Origin: Paraktedonobacter carboxidivorans
GTDB lineage: Bacteria; Chloroflexota; Ktedonobacteria; Ktedonobacterales; Ktedonobacteraceae
NCBI GenBank assembly: GCA_041156125.1
Contig: JBEVTI010000007.1
Coordinates: forward strand, 1-64,000
Length of the DNA stretch: 64,000 nucleotides
Direction: 5' to 3'
In this document: in pieces, positions 18,371 to 28,150 of the stretch
How positions within the stretch are numbered: the first letter of the stretch is position 1
How the letters are laid out: each line of letters opens with the position of its first letter
Made by a program: the position numbers and the translations under genes
The notes under the pieces: model-generated
Database searches by the model: none
Told to the model about the DNA's origin: nothing
The model's input: the letters and a program-made list of their open reading frames with translations, nothing else

Positions 18371-18910
18371 ATGTCTCAACCATTTCCTCAGTCATCTGCG
18401 AGCCCAACACTGGGAAAAGTCGCGCTCTTTATCGGCCTGAGGGCAGGTCTGTTGCTGGGTATCGCCCAGAGCATTATTATTATTTATCAAAATCACGGGC
18501 CGGATAGTGTCTATGTGCTTTTGACCGGACCCCTGAGCCTCCTGCTCTGGGTTAGCGCTTTTCTAGGCTCCGGCTACCTGACGGCCAGGCGCAGCGGTAA
18601 AGTTAGCGCGGGCACGTTAGCTGGACTCTGGGCGGGCCTGATTGGAGGGGTTTTCACCGCGGGCACCATTCTGTTTGAAACGATTAGCTATTACTGGGGA
18701 TATTACGATTTTGAAACGATTATCGCTGTTCTCGCGGCGTCACTTACCGGTTTGATTTTGCTCATTCTGCTGACTATGGGTGCGGGAACTGGCCTTGGTT
18801 CGCTGGGTGGTCTGATCGGTCAAAGTTTCTTCAAGAGAACTCCGCTACCTCCTCTGACCCAATACCAGCAGCAAAACGAGCCTCCGCAGCAACAAACTCA
18901 AACAAAATAA
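18371..18910 (+). CDS. Four-TM membrane protein, tandem paralogue 2
   Basis: 179 residues from MSQPFPQ, set by AAGGAGA at 18358. It shares GPLSLLLW, GTLAGLWAGLIGGV and GTGLGSLGGLIGQSF with the preceding gene. The N-terminal TM and the tail diverge more. The two may form a heteromer or be redundant. It converges on secA across an 84-bp perfect palindrome. Confidence 0.75.
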   Translation: MSQPFPQSSASPTLGKVALFIGLRAGLLLGIAQSIIIIYQNHGPDSVYVLLTGPLSLLLWVSAFLGSGYLTARRSGKVSAGTLAGLWAGLIGGVFTAGTILFETISYYWGYYDFETIIAVLAASLTGLILLILLTMGAGTGLGSLGGLIGQSFFKRTPLPPLTQYQQQNEPPQQQTQTK

Positions 18911-18919
18911 GCACTGTTG

Positions 18920-19003
18920 CATAAGCATTTGTTCTCCCTGAGAAAAGAAGAGGTTTGGCGCGCGCCAAACCTCTTCTTTTCTCAGGGAGAACAAATGCTT
19001 ATG
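18920..19003. terminator. 84-bp perfect palindrome at the secA 3' end
   Basis: Two 42-bp arms meet without a loop at GGCGC|GCGCC. The right arm covers the secA stop codon (18999-19001). It lies between the convergent paralogue-2 and secA genes. A T-rich stretch occurs inside the arms, but not as a classical U-tract after the stem. Confidence 0.9.
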
Positions 19004-22000
19004 AGCCGTGGCATTTTTTATATTTCTTGCCGCTACCACAGGGACAGGGATCATTGCGCCCGATTCTATTGAGTTGGCGTGGATTATTAGCTGTACTCTG
19101 GCGGCGCGAAGGTGTACGTGGAGTCTCGGACTCATCGCTTTTGGCCTGTCCGCTGGTTTTGGCGATAACATCAGCATTGGTGCGCAGAGGACGCTGCCCT
19201 TTACGTTTTGGTGGCTCCTGTGGCTTGGGAATAGTAATACCATCCCTGATTAAGCGCAGCAGCTGCTCAACAATATGATGTTGAATCTGCCCCTTGAGAT
19301 TCTCGAACATGACATATGCTTCGTTCTTAAACTCTACCAGGGGATCGCGCTGGCCGATTGAGCGAAAGCCGATGCTGGCACGCATTACGTCCAACGAATC
19401 GATATGGTCCATCCAGAGTCGATCCAGCACCTGTAAGGTGTAGGAGCGCTCAATATCGCCAATGCTGGGCACGCCGAGTTCAGGATTATCTGCCGCGAGT
19501 TGGGAGAGTTGCTTACCACGTGTCTCGTAGTGCTCGATAAAAGCATCTATTAGCTTCTTCGTCAGGTCACTGCGCTTGACTGCGTGCATATTCTCCGGCA
19601 ACAGATCATCGCCAATATGCATCCAATTTTCCAGAATGGTAAAGAGTTTTTCTAATTGCTCCTCATCCTCAACCATGTTGCTGGGAATATGTTCATTGAC
19701 TATCTGTGTCACTTCGTTACGGAGCATGCTAAGCACGCGCTCATGCATATCAGCATGCTCTAAGACGGCTCGGCGATCAGTGTAAATGACCTCGCGCTGT
19801 TTAGCAATCACATCATCGTACTCGACGACGTTTTTACGCACATCGAAATTATAGCCCTCAACGCGCGTCTGCGATTGCTCGATCAAGCGCGAGACCATCT
19901 TGTTCTCCAGGGGAATATCATCGCCCATACCGGCCATTTCCATAAAACGGGAGACACGCTCGCCACCAAAGCGGCGCATCAACTCATCCTCTAAGGAGAG
20001 GAAGAAGCGTGACTCGCCTGGATCTCCCTGGCGACCTGCGCGCCCGCGCAACTGGAGGTCGATGCGCCGCGACTCGTGCCTTTCGGTGCCGACGATGAAA
20101 AGGCCACCCAGTTCAACTACGCGCTGGCGATCCTCATCACATTCGGCCTTTTTCATCTGGAAAAGCTCTTCTTTCTCTTGCGCGGTCATGTTCGCCAGGT
20201 ACTGCTGAATAGCCTCGGCCTTCTCGTCTCTCTCCTCGGTGCTGGACTCTGGCATATCGTGAATAAAGTCAGTCTGCTCTGCATGTTTGCGCAGGATAGT
20301 GTCAAAGTAGCCCTCAGGGTTGCCGCCCAGCAGAATATCGGTACCGCGCCCGGCCATATTCGTGGCGATTGTGACCGCGCTGCTGCGTCCGGCCTGGGCA
20401 ACAATCTGCGCCTCGCGCTCATGGTGTTTGGCGTTGAGCACGTTGTGCTCGATGCCGTCCTGTGCCAGCTTTTCGGAGAGAAATTCAGAGATTTCTACTG
20501 AAGTAGTGCCTACCAGCACCGGCTGGCCGTGCTCATTGCGCTCTTTGATCTCCGCTACAACCGCGTCGTACTTGCCTTCAGCAGTCCGATAAATGTAATC
20601 TGACCTGTCATCGCGAATCATTGGCTTGTTGGTTGGAATTTGCACGACATCCAGGCTATAGATCTTATGCAGTTCCTCTGCCTCGGTCATCGCGGTACCA
20701 GTCATACCCGCTAATTTGTTATAGAGGCGAAAAAAATTCTGGAAAGTAATCGTGGCAAGTGTGTGGTTTTCGCGCTGGACAGTCACGCCCTCTTTGGCCT
20801 CAATTGCCTGGTGCAGGCCCTCGCTATAGCGCCGGCCAGGCATCTGACGGCCAGTAAACTCGTCAACTATGATCACCTCGCCATCCTTGACGATATAGTC
20901 TTTATCGCGGTGGAAGATGATCTGGGCCTTGATGGCGTTTTCCATGTAGCGCGGCAGATCGGAGTTCTCCTCGTAGAGGTTTTTCACACCCGACAATTGC
21001 TCGATCCTGGTGATGCCAGCGTCGGTAAGAATAACCGTGCGCGTCCTCTCTTCGACATTGTAGTCTTCTTCTGCCTTGAGTCGCGGAGCCCAGCGCGCGA
21101 ATTTCGCGTACATCTCGGTCGATTCCTGCCCGGCCCCGGAGATAATCAAGGGAGTACGCGCTTCATCGATCAGGATATTATCTACCTCGTCCACAATGGC
21201 AAAGTTGAGATCGCCCTGCACAGTCTGGTCCAGCGACGAGACCATATTGTCGCGCAGGTAGTCAAAGCCAAACTCGTTGTTTGTGCCGTAGGTGATATCA
21301 GCCTGATAGGCGGCGCTGCGTTCGGCGGTCTGAGGAGAAATGGCGTTAACGATGACGCCAACGCTCAGGTCCAGAAAGCGGTGAATCTGACCCATCCATT
21401 CGGCATCACGGCGGGCCAGGTAATCGTTGACGGTGACTATATGCACGCCCTTACCAGTCAGCGCGTTGAGATAGGCGGGCAGGGTCGCAACGAGCGTCTT
21501 GCCTTCACCAGTACGCATTTCAGCGATTTTGCCCTGGTGAAGCACGATGCCGCCGATGAGCTGTACATCATAATGACGCATATGAATCGTACGTTTGCCC
21601 GCTTCACGCACTACCGCGAAGGCCTCTGGTAGCAGATCATCCAGGGTTTTTCCCTCTTTGTAGCGTTTCGTTATCTCGGGAAGTAGTTCGTCCATCTCCT
21701 CAGCCCGCAGCGCTACAAGTTCTTGTCGCACTCTGCGCAGGATATCGACCAGAAGGCCCTCCAGGCGCTCGTCAGCTCCCTCTTCTTTATCAGGAGCCGC
21801 TTTGCGCGCCGCGTCAAATTTGAGCCAGCTTTTTTTAAACGCCTCAATCTGGAGATCCTCGTCCACTTCCACGAGCAACGGCTCGACCTTCTGCAAGAGG
21901 TCAAGCGTAGCTTGCTGGGGTCGCTCAGCGTCGTCAGGCCACACCTGAGACTCCTCGGCAAGGTCCATAACCGCTGTGACGCGCGCGGCATCTAGCGCTG

Positions 22001-22391
22001 GACTCAGGCTAGCATATGTCTGCTCAAAACAATCCGATAGCGTGTCACGCAGGTGGTCACGTAAGATGTACTCTGGATCGCGCTTGTGCTCGATTGCCTG
22101 GCGATGCCCGGTCAAGGCCGCGCGCATTTGCTCCAGAGTGCATTTCTTGGCTAACGGCTCTACTTTATTCAGTACCTCGCGAAAAATGTTGAGCAGTTCG
22201 TCTTCCAGGACCAGGCCACCTTTAAGATGGAGCGCGAGCTGCGCGCGAAATTCGCGGGTCTTCGCGGCCAGTTCCTCGTCGCTGAGTGCCTGGATCTCTT
22301 CACCTAACTCGTTGATCTTCTCGATCAATGGCTGGACAATTTTTAGTTCTTTCTTGTTGGGATCACCCAGCATTTTCCCTAGTAATTGCAT
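18999..22391 (-). CDS. secA: Preprotein translocase ATPase SecA with large insertion
   Basis: 1130 residues, against roughly 800-950 for typical SecA. Landmarks: MQLLGKMLGDPNKKEL at the N-terminus, LDDLLPEAFAVVREA near 250, Walker A in MRTGEGKTLVA near 298, the DEAD-type box IVDEVDNILIDEA, GRQMPGRRYSEGLHQA in the linker region, TNMAGRGTDI, QLRGRAGRQGDPG, and the C-terminal zinc motif CPCGSGKKYKKCHG that binds SecB or ribosomes. The extra length is an acidic, helical insertion of about 185 residues (about 55-240) between the first helices and the motor start. It drives Sec-dependent export at the cytoplasmic membrane. Confidence 0.96.
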   Translation of the reverse strand: MQLLGKMLGDPNKKELKIVQPLIEKINELGEEIQALSDEELAAKTREFRAQLALHLKGGLVLEDELLNIFREVLNKVEPLAKKCTLEQMRAALTGHRQAIEHKRDPEYILRDHLRDTLSDCFEQTYASLSPALDAARVTAVMDLAEESQVWPDDAERPQQATLDLLQKVEPLLVEVDEDLQIEAFKKSWLKFDAARKAAPDKEEGADERLEGLLVDILRRVRQELVALRAEEMDELLPEITKRYKEGKTLDDLLPEAFAVVREAGKRTIHMRHYDVQLIGGIVLHQGKIAEMRTGEGKTLVATLPAYLNALTGKGVHIVTVNDYLARRDAEWMGQIHRFLDLSVGVIVNAISPQTAERSAAYQADITYGTNNEFGFDYLRDNMVSSLDQTVQGDLNFAIVDEVDNILIDEARTPLIISGAGQESTEMYAKFARWAPRLKAEEDYNVEERTRTVILTDAGITRIEQLSGVKNLYEENSDLPRYMENAIKAQIIFHRDKDYIVKDGEVIIVDEFTGRQMPGRRYSEGLHQAIEAKEGVTVQRENHTLATITFQNFFRLYNKLAGMTGTAMTEAEELHKIYSLDVVQIPTNKPMIRDDRSDYIYRTAEGKYDAVVAEIKERNEHGQPVLVGTTSVEISEFLSEKLAQDGIEHNVLNAKHHEREAQIVAQAGRSSAVTIATNMAGRGTDILLGGNPEGYFDTILRKHAEQTDFIHDMPESSTEERDEKAEAIQQYLANMTAQEKEELFQMKKAECDEDRQRVVELGGLFIVGTERHESRRIDLQLRGRAGRQGDPGESRFFLSLEDELMRRFGGERVSRFMEMAGMGDDIPLENKMVSRLIEQSQTRVEGYNFDVRKNVVEYDDVIAKQREVIYTDRRAVLEHADMHERVLSMLRNEVTQIVNEHIPSNMVEDEEQLEKLFTILENWMHIGDDLLPENMHAVKRSDLTKKLIDAFIEHYETRGKQLSQLAADNPELGVPSIGDIERSYTLQVLDRLWMDHIDSLDVMRASIGFRSIGQRDPLVEFKNEAYVMFENLKGQIQHHIVEQLLRLIRDGITIPKPQEPPKRKGQRPLRTNADVIAKTSGQAKSDESETPRTPSRRQSTANNPRQLNRIGRNDPCPCGSGKKYKKCHGS

Positions 22392-22834
22392 AATCTAGCG
22401 TATCTCCTCAAACAGGGCGTCTGTACGGTTGTTTTTCTAGCTGTCTGTTAATTTTCTGCCAATCTATGACTATTATAAGCACTGTCTAATTCAAAATATC
22501 TCGTTTATTATAACATACGCTCGTACCCGCTTCCGGGCGCGGTTTTTTTATGCGTAAGGTCATGAAAAAATGCTGGAAATAGCTGGCTGGCTGCCTTTCT
22601 CTGGTCCATGTTCAGGATTAAAGCTGTGGGGCAAAACTCTCGTACAGGGATGCCGCCAGCCTTTTACTCAGAAACCCCAGCCCAGATTTTGGTAAGTGGC
22701 TGAGTTTGTAGGTGACAGCGCCGCCTACAAACTCAGCCACTTACCAAACCATACGGCGGCAAAGCCGCCAAATATATTCAACCTGGCGTTTCCTTCAAAG
22801 GGAGTAAACCAGCAACCATACCCTTTGCTCCCCG
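22392..22834. other. Intergenic region upstream of secA
   Basis: It holds the secA promoter region and, at 22688-22748, a long palindrome. No gene is seen. Confidence 0.5.
22688..22748. terminator. 25-bp-arm palindrome between the ClbS-like gene and secA
   Basis: TTTGGTAAGTGGCTGAGTTT.. (22688-22712) and its exact complement (22724-22748) around an 11-nt loop. It lies downstream of the leftward ClbS/DinB-like gene, so it can end that transcript. Confidence 0.75.
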
Positions 22835-23335
22835 TCACTCTGACTGGCCAACCAGCCAGTCGGTGATCATCGGCGCGTGCTCTTCGTAATGCTCATAGGT
22901 GTTGCCCGCGACACTTTGCCAAAGCGCGCCCTCACGCAACCAGGCAAAACGTCCAGTCTCGAAAAGATCGCTCTCGCTTGCCGCGGCGACCAGGGCATCC
23001 AGGCGCTGCACAGAGGCGCGAAACTCCGCCAGCACCTCAGCCAGGGGACGCGCGCGATTGGCCGCGAAAGTCGCGCTGTTAAAGGCATTCATCTGCTCGT
23101 CGTTGTCAATGACCGCAAACGACACCTCTGTATGGTGCATATTTGCCTCCATACGCAGAGAAACACGTGTCTGCCAGACGGCGAGATGAACCAGGATATC
23201 CTTGATTGTCCACTCGCCATTTACTCCCAGTGTACACAATTGCTCCGCGCTCAGCGGCGTCAGCAAGGCCTCAAACTCACTATAACCCCCGCGCATCTGT
23301 TCAAGCAGTTGCGTCTTGTTGGCTGGATTAGGCAT
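22835..23335 (-). CDS. ClbS/DfsB-type four-helix protein (DinB-like)
   Basis: About 166 residues from MPNPANK, with GAAAGGATC upstream. The pattern (a long first helix, EQLCTLGVNGEWTIKDILVHLAVWQ near 36-60, then a C-terminal YEHYEEHAP segment) fits the DinB/DUF1706 group, which includes ClbS, the colibactin self-resistance cyclopropane hydrolase. Most family members are uncharacterised thiol- or metal-dependent enzymes, so no specific substrate is implied. Confidence 0.75.
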   Translation of the reverse strand: MPNPANKTQLLEQMRGGYSEFEALLTPLSAEQLCTLGVNGEWTIKDILVHLAVWQTRVSLRMEANMHHTEVSFAVIDNDEQMNAFNSATFAANRARPLAEVLAEFRASVQRLDALVAAASESDLFETGRFAWLREGALWQSVAGNTYEHYEEHAPMITDWLVGQSE

Positions 23336-23480
23336 GTTCTGATCCTTTCGTTGCTCACAATGATTATGCGTGGCCAAAAGCCTGGCACTTAATGTGCAAA
23401 ATGTCTCTTTCTCTTGAGTTTAGCAGACAAAGTGGTCAGAACTTAACCTGATAACAAGTAAAAGATAGCCCACGTCTAGA

Positions 23481-24125
23481 TTACGCGTGGATCTCTATAC
23501 GAGCAGCGATGCGCCTGGCTTTGAGCCGGGTCTCGAGATAGCTCTGCCGCCGGGCGAGCAAGCCTCCGAGGGCCAGACAGGGCAGGGAGAGCAACGCAGA
23601 TTGTACTACAGCCGTGATCCATATCGCTGAGATCAAGGCTCTGGCCTCAAGATTAGTGTAGAAAGGAAAACTGAATAGATACAGCATAGCTTTGCCACAT
23701 AGGCAATCCAACACGAAAATGAGTGCCAACGATGCCCACAGCGCCAGCAAAATAGCCAGCACACCCCTGCCAATCGTTGGACGCACAGCATAATCAACCA
23801 GTCTGCGCCACGAGAAAAGCGAGCACAGGGGCAAGGTGACAGCGACAAAACAGTAAGGTAAGAAGGTTGTCAACCAGATATACCTGTTCATAGGCTCTTC
23901 CGGGCTACGCCAGTGCAGGTACGTGAGAATATGCCAGACGAGACCACCCGTTTGCAGATCACGCAAGAAATTATAACGCCAGCCATATAAGGAAATATCA
24001 AAATATGAGAGGCCAGAGAATGGGAGGCTAGAGAATGGAGGATAGAGAATGGCCAGGCTAAATAAGGCCACTCCCACCAGCCAGCCCAGACTTTTTACAG
24101 ACGATGTCAAACCGTAAACACGCAT
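23481..24125 (-). CDS. Multi-spanning membrane protein, unknown
   Basis: About 214 residues with five or six hydrophobic segments: VKSLGWLVGVALFSLAIL, WLTTFLPYCFVAVTLPLC, ILLALWASLALIFVLDCL and others. It has a basic C-terminal tail. GGAGG just before 24125 favours that start over 24173. No family is recognised. It is a single gene. Confidence 0.65.
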   Translation of the reverse strand: MRVYGLTSSVKSLGWLVGVALFSLAILYPPFSSLPFSGLSYFDISLYGWRYNFLRDLQTGGLVWHILTYLHWRSPEEPMNRYIWLTTFLPYCFVAVTLPLCSLFSWRRLVDYAVRPTIGRGVLAILLALWASLALIFVLDCLCGKAMLYLFSFPFYTNLEARALISAIWITAVVQSALLSLPCLALGGLLARRQSYLETRLKARRIAARIEIHA

Positions 24126-24398
24126 AACTTTCCTCCGCGTAGGATAGGTCGTAGCTTTCAAAAGTACATTCAAAACTCGCGCTTACACTCCCTGATTGGT
24201 ATAAAGCATAAACGAAGTAATTGATCGCATAAGAGTGTCACATGTCCCCTATATTATGAGTTATCCCCTCAGACTCCGCGCTGCGGGAAAAAGTTTGCTC
24301 CGCCGAATGATCTAAAATGGAAGCTACCGCGTATTTATCGTGCAAGACAAAGGGAGCTTGCATAGTTCAGAACTACGAAGAAAGGAAATCTACTCATC

Positions 24399-24866
24399 AT
24401 GAAAAAACATGTTATCTTTCTGACACTGCCCGCGCTTTTGCTCGCCCTGCTGGCCACACTGGCAATCCAAGGGATAGCCTTCGCGGCTCCGCTCCAGCCT
24501 CAGCGGGCGCTGGCTACCTGCTCCTCGGCACCCAGTTTCCAGAACTGCGACAACGTTTATCCTGACGCCGATATCTGCCCCGCCGACGCGCAACCGCTCG
24601 TAACGGCGAACATAGTCGATAGCAACCGAAAGGTGCTTGGTCAGGTGCTCGTCATGTACTCGAACCACTGCCAGTCGGCTTGGGGGAAAATCACAAGTAC
24701 AGTTGCCTCTCGCCTGGTCTTGGATCTCGATCGGAATGGTGCCTACTTCGCTGGTGCCTCTACCAACACCACCGGAACATCCATCAGAACGGTCATGGCC
24801 TATGCGGTTTTCCAGGCAATGCGAGCCTGCGGCAGCATCAATGGCTACTCCGCCTGCACCGCGTAG
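24399..24866 (+). CDS. Secreted DUF2690-like protein
   Basis: 155 residues. A clear signal peptide spans residues 1-29 (MKKH, a Leu/Ala core, cut after AFA). The mature part has paired cysteines (CSSAPSFQNC, DICPADAQ, YSNHCQSAW, ACGSINGYSAC). The stretch from ICPADAQPLVTANIVDSN through QVLVMYSNHCQSAWGKI matches the DUF2690 pattern of small actinobacterial secreted proteins. The function is unknown. AAAGGA precedes the ATG. Confidence 0.7.
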   Translation: MKKHVIFLTLPALLLALLATLAIQGIAFAAPLQPQRALATCSSAPSFQNCDNVYPDADICPADAQPLVTANIVDSNRKVLGQVLVMYSNHCQSAWGKITSTVASRLVLDLDRNGAYFAGASTNTTGTSIRTVMAYAVFQAMRACGSINGYSACTA

Positions 24867-25008
24867 CGAACTCCCCGGATCTTCCCAACTCAATTACACA
24901 TCATACCATCCAGGAGACCGTTAGCGAACCCTGATTAGCCAGTAAACTCACCAGGAGCTAAGGCAGCGAAGCGTGAAGTATATGTCTTCGTTGCCTTTTT
25001 GCCTTTCA

Positions 25009-25968
25009 TCACCTGTCAGTTCGCGCGATCTGGATCTTTCTATGCTTGAAACTCAGTCCCTCCAGGCGTCCTATGATCATGCCGGCGAAGATACAACTAC
25101 AGCCAATCCACGCGGCCATGCTCAAGACATCTCCCGCGAGCAGCACGCCAAAGAATACTGCCCATAGCGGCTCTAAAGAATAGATCAGTGCCGCGCGTGT
25201 CCCGCTAATGTATTGTTGTACCCAGTTCATGCCTACAAGGGTGAAAGCCATGTCAATGATGCCCAACAAACAGATCGGCACCCAGGCCAGCAGGGGCGGC
25301 GCGGCAATTGGTTCACGATGCAAAGGTACAGCGATAAGACTCAAAACGGTAGTGCAAGCCAATTGGACGAGCGCCAGGTTAATTGCATCCATGTCTGGAG
25401 CAAATTTACTTATCAAGACAATCTGCATGGCAAACGCAACCGCGCAGGCCAGCAGCAGCCATTCTCCTATGCCAATGCTCAAGTTAAACTGTCTATTCAG
25501 CGAAAGTAAAAAAAGACCAGCTAGCGAAAGCAAGACCCCGGCCCAGGCTGTAATTGCCACGCGTTGGCGTAAAAAGAGCAGCGATAAGAGCGGTACCAGC
25601 GGGACATACAGGCCCGTAATAAAACCCGTTTTGCTGACGCTCGTCCATTGCATGCCCACGGTCTGGCAAGCATAACCAGCAAAGAGTACAACGCCTATCA
25701 ATAGACCACACAGCAACTCCGAGCGCGTAATACGCAGCAGGCGCCTGTGAAAAATGCCGATTAATGTAAGCATGGCTACAAGGTAACACAGGCTGAGATA
25801 GGTAAAAGGACCGACAAACTTGAGCGTCTCTTTGGTCACAAGAAACGTTCCACCCCAGATCACGGTCATGAGAAGCGCAAGCAGATCATATTTTATTGGA
25901 TACCGGCGCCCTCGTGAGGTTCTGGAAAGTGCCAGAGGCCGCTCCTCAGTAATTTCTATTTCTTGCAT
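25009..25968 (-). CDS. EamA/DMT-family transporter
   Basis: 319 residues with about ten membrane spans in two EamA repeats (DLLALLMTVIWGGTFLVTKE near 28; the second begins near 175). Conserved features include GFITGLYVPLVPLLSLL and the C-terminal SLEPLWAVFFGVLLAGD. Members export amino acids or other metabolites in exchange for protons; the substrate is not deducible. It is divergent from the CGNR regulator gene at 26171. Confidence 0.88.
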   Translation of the reverse strand: MQEIEITEERPLALSRTSRGRRYPIKYDLLALLMTVIWGGTFLVTKETLKFVGPFTYLSLCYLVAMLTLIGIFHRRLLRITRSELLCGLLIGVVLFAGYACQTVGMQWTSVSKTGFITGLYVPLVPLLSLLFLRQRVAITAWAGVLLSLAGLFLLSLNRQFNLSIGIGEWLLLACAVAFAMQIVLISKFAPDMDAINLALVQLACTTVLSLIAVPLHREPIAAPPLLAWVPICLLGIIDMAFTLVGMNWVQQYISGTRAALIYSLEPLWAVFFGVLLAGDVLSMAAWIGCSCIFAGMIIGRLEGLSFKHRKIQIARTDR

Positions 25969-26170
25969 AGTGAGCCTTGAACTGTTTTGCTACTACATTG
26001 ACAAATTTGATCTAACTATCTAAAATACTTTTATTGGTTAATCCAAGTATACCATATAAAAAGATAACCCGTCAAGTCATTTTTAAGGGTTAAAATGCTG
26101 CCTTGCGGGCAGCATATTCCCGCTGGACCCTGACATGGAGGCGCAAGCGAGTGGAAAAGAGAAGAGACAA

Positions 26171-26803
26171 ATGCTAGAGGAAAGCAGACCTGTAGAGAGC
26201 TTTGAATTTATTGGTGGGCGCCTCTGCCTGGATTTTGTTAATACATTGTCAGATCGTTGGAAAACGACGCCTGTTGAGGTGCTAGACACTTATACTGATC
26301 TGTTAATCTGGGGGCGCCTGGCGCGCGCGCTCGATAGCAAGCAGGCCAGGCAATTGCAACTCCAGGCTGAGCAAGAACCTGCTCTGGCAGCATCCTGGCT
26401 GGCCGAGATCAAAGGGATACGCGCGCTACTCTACCAGATCTTGAGCAAGGTTGCCGCTGGAGAAGCCCCAGTTGCGGAAGAGATAGGCCAGTTTAACCAG
26501 TACCTCTCCACTACTATGGCCTATCTCAGAGTGACGCCTGATAAAAATGGCTTCACCTGGCAATGGCATGGGCAGGAGGCTCGGCATGAACTGCCCCTCT
26601 GGCCTGTCATACGTGACGCCGCCGATCTGCTGACCTCGTCCGAGCTACGCTTTGTACGCATGTGTGCGTCTGATACCTGCGACTGGCTCTTTCTGGATAC
26701 CAGCAAAAACCACAAGCGTCGCTGGTGCGATATGGATACCTGCGGCAATCGCGCCAAGGCCCGTCGTCATTATGGACGCCAGAAACAGACCAGTCAGCCC
26801 TGA
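26171..26803 (+). CDS. CGNR zinc-finger protein (ABATE domain)
   Basis: About 210 residues. The N-terminal ABATE domain begins with FEFIGGRLCLDFVNTL. The C-terminal stress-response zinc finger has CASDTCDWLFLDTSKN, then RRWCDMDTCGNRAKARRHY. The finger cysteines and the CGNR motif are intact, so DNA binding is likely. AGAAGAGA before 26171 makes that ATG preferable to 26135. It is divergent from the DMT transporter gene and could regulate it. Confidence 0.88.
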   Translation: MLEESRPVESFEFIGGRLCLDFVNTLSDRWKTTPVEVLDTYTDLLIWGRLARALDSKQARQLQLQAEQEPALAASWLAEIKGIRALLYQILSKVAAGEAPVAEEIGQFNQYLSTTMAYLRVTPDKNGFTWQWHGQEARHELPLWPVIRDAADLLTSSELRFVRMCASDTCDWLFLDTSKNHKRRWCDMDTCGNRAKARRHYGRQKQTSQP

Positions 26804-26864
26804 AAGCGGGGTCAGATGCCAGCAGCCGCTAATGCTATGGCAGCGCATCTGACCCCGCTTTCAG
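26800..26864. terminator. 20-bp-arm palindrome between convergent genes
   Basis: Arms CTGAAAGCGGGGTCAGATGC (26800-26819, containing the CGNR stop) and its exact complement (26845-26864), loop 25 nt. It separates the CGNR gene from the ornithine cyclodeaminase-type gene. Confidence 0.75.
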
Positions 26865-26874
26865 AGCTGAGATA

Positions 26875-28089
26875 TTATTCGCTCAACTCTTCCGCCAGTT
26901 CGCGCAAAAAGAGTTCGGCGTCGGTAATGATGCCAGCAGCCTGGAAGCTGCCGCGGTCAGCCAGTTTGGTAACGACGGAGGGATTGATATCGACGACTAC
27001 CGTGCGCACAGTCGCGGGCAGGACGTTGCCGGTGGCGATAGCGTGGAGCATAGAGGCGACCATAATGGCCATCTCCACGCCCGGTAGGGCGGCGCGCATC
27101 TGTTTCTGCGCCTCCTGCATATCGCTAATCACACCTGGCATAGGACCATCGTCGCGAATCGAGCCAGCCAGGACCATTTTCAGGCCACGCGTCTGAGCCT
27201 CGTAGGTAATTCCTTCTTTTAGCAGGCCAGCCGCCACAGCCTTTTCAATAGAGCCAATGGCGCGAATGGTATTGATGGCACGCAGGTGATTGCGATGTCC
27301 ACCCTCCACCTGCTCGCCGCTACGCAGATCTACGCCCAGCGAGGTCCCAAAGAGCGCGGATTCAACGTCATGGGTGATAATGGCATTGCCCCCGAAAATC
27401 ACATGCACATAATTCTGGCGAATCAATTGCGCCACGTAACGCCCGGCCCCTGTATGAATAACTGCCGGTCCCATGACAAAGAGAATCTTTCCCCCCCGCT
27501 CGCGGATCTCGCGCATTTGACGCGCGATCTCGTGAATGACCAGCACCTTGACCTTCTCGGTTGAGACGCTGCTCTGCATAAAAGCAAACGACTCGCGCTC
27601 CCTGGCGCGCTCAAAGGGCTGAACACGAATCCCGCCATGCCCTACCACGACCTGATCACCTATCTGGACCTCGTGCATCGGGCGGCAATAGGCTCGGCGC
27701 GCTTCCAGCTCAATTACGACCACCACGTCCATCTCGATATTCTCTACCTGGACCCACTGACCTTTGATGCGCACTTGCGTGGGCAGATTGGTAGTCGAAT
27801 AAAAGGCCGCAGGGAGCACACCCGCCTGCTCCACCAGGCTCGTCTGCGCGTCTTCAGCATTGACCAGCGCCGCGCCAAACTGCTGAAGCTCCGTCAGAAT
27901 TAGATCCAGCGTATTATCGTCGGGTGCCTCTATTTTTAAGCGTAGATAGCTGGTCTCTGTCTTATGAATACCAATCCGCATCTCTTCAACTGTAAAATTA
28001 CCGCCGCGATCCATAATCACATCCCAGGCACGCGGAAGCGTCCAGGAGTCGATAATGTGACCGCTGAGCTCTATTGTTTCGCTCGCCAT
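26875..28089 (-). CDS. LOR/SDH-type protein, archaeal-type ornithine cyclodeaminase
   Basis: 404 residues that match the TIGR00300/LOR-SDH family over full length: an N-terminal domain (IELSGHIIDSWTLPRAWDVI), a middle HMG-like segment (GDQVVVGHGGIRV near 150) and a C-terminal NAD-binding Rossmann-like domain (VMGPAVIHTGAG, FGGNAIITHD, GGHRNHLRAINTI). Homologues include the archaeal NAD-dependent ornithine cyclodeaminase and the C-terminal half of the cyanobacterial AgrE/ArgZ proteins, which make proline from ornithine. No arginine dihydrolase domain is fused here. A role in ornithine-to-proline conversion is inferred. Confidence 0.85.
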   Translation of the reverse strand: MASETIELSGHIIDSWTLPRAWDVIMDRGGNFTVEEMRIGIHKTETSYLRLKIEAPDDNTLDLILTELQQFGAALVNAEDAQTSLVEQAGVLPAAFYSTTNLPTQVRIKGQWVQVENIEMDVVVVIELEARRAYCRPMHEVQIGDQVVVGHGGIRVQPFERARERESFAFMQSSVSTEKVKVLVIHEIARQMREIRERGGKILFVMGPAVIHTGAGRYVAQLIRQNYVHVIFGGNAIITHDVESALFGTSLGVDLRSGEQVEGGHRNHLRAINTIRAIGSIEKAVAAGLLKEGITYEAQTRGLKMVLAGSIRDDGPMPGVISDMQEAQKQMRAALPGVEMAIMVASMLHAIATGNVLPATVRTVVVDINPSVVTKLADRGSFQAAGIITDAELFLRELAEELSE

Positions 28090-28150
28090 AGTTCTCTTCC
28101 CTTCTCAATATTTCTTATATATGAGTCATCTCTGATTTTGTAAAATCAGG

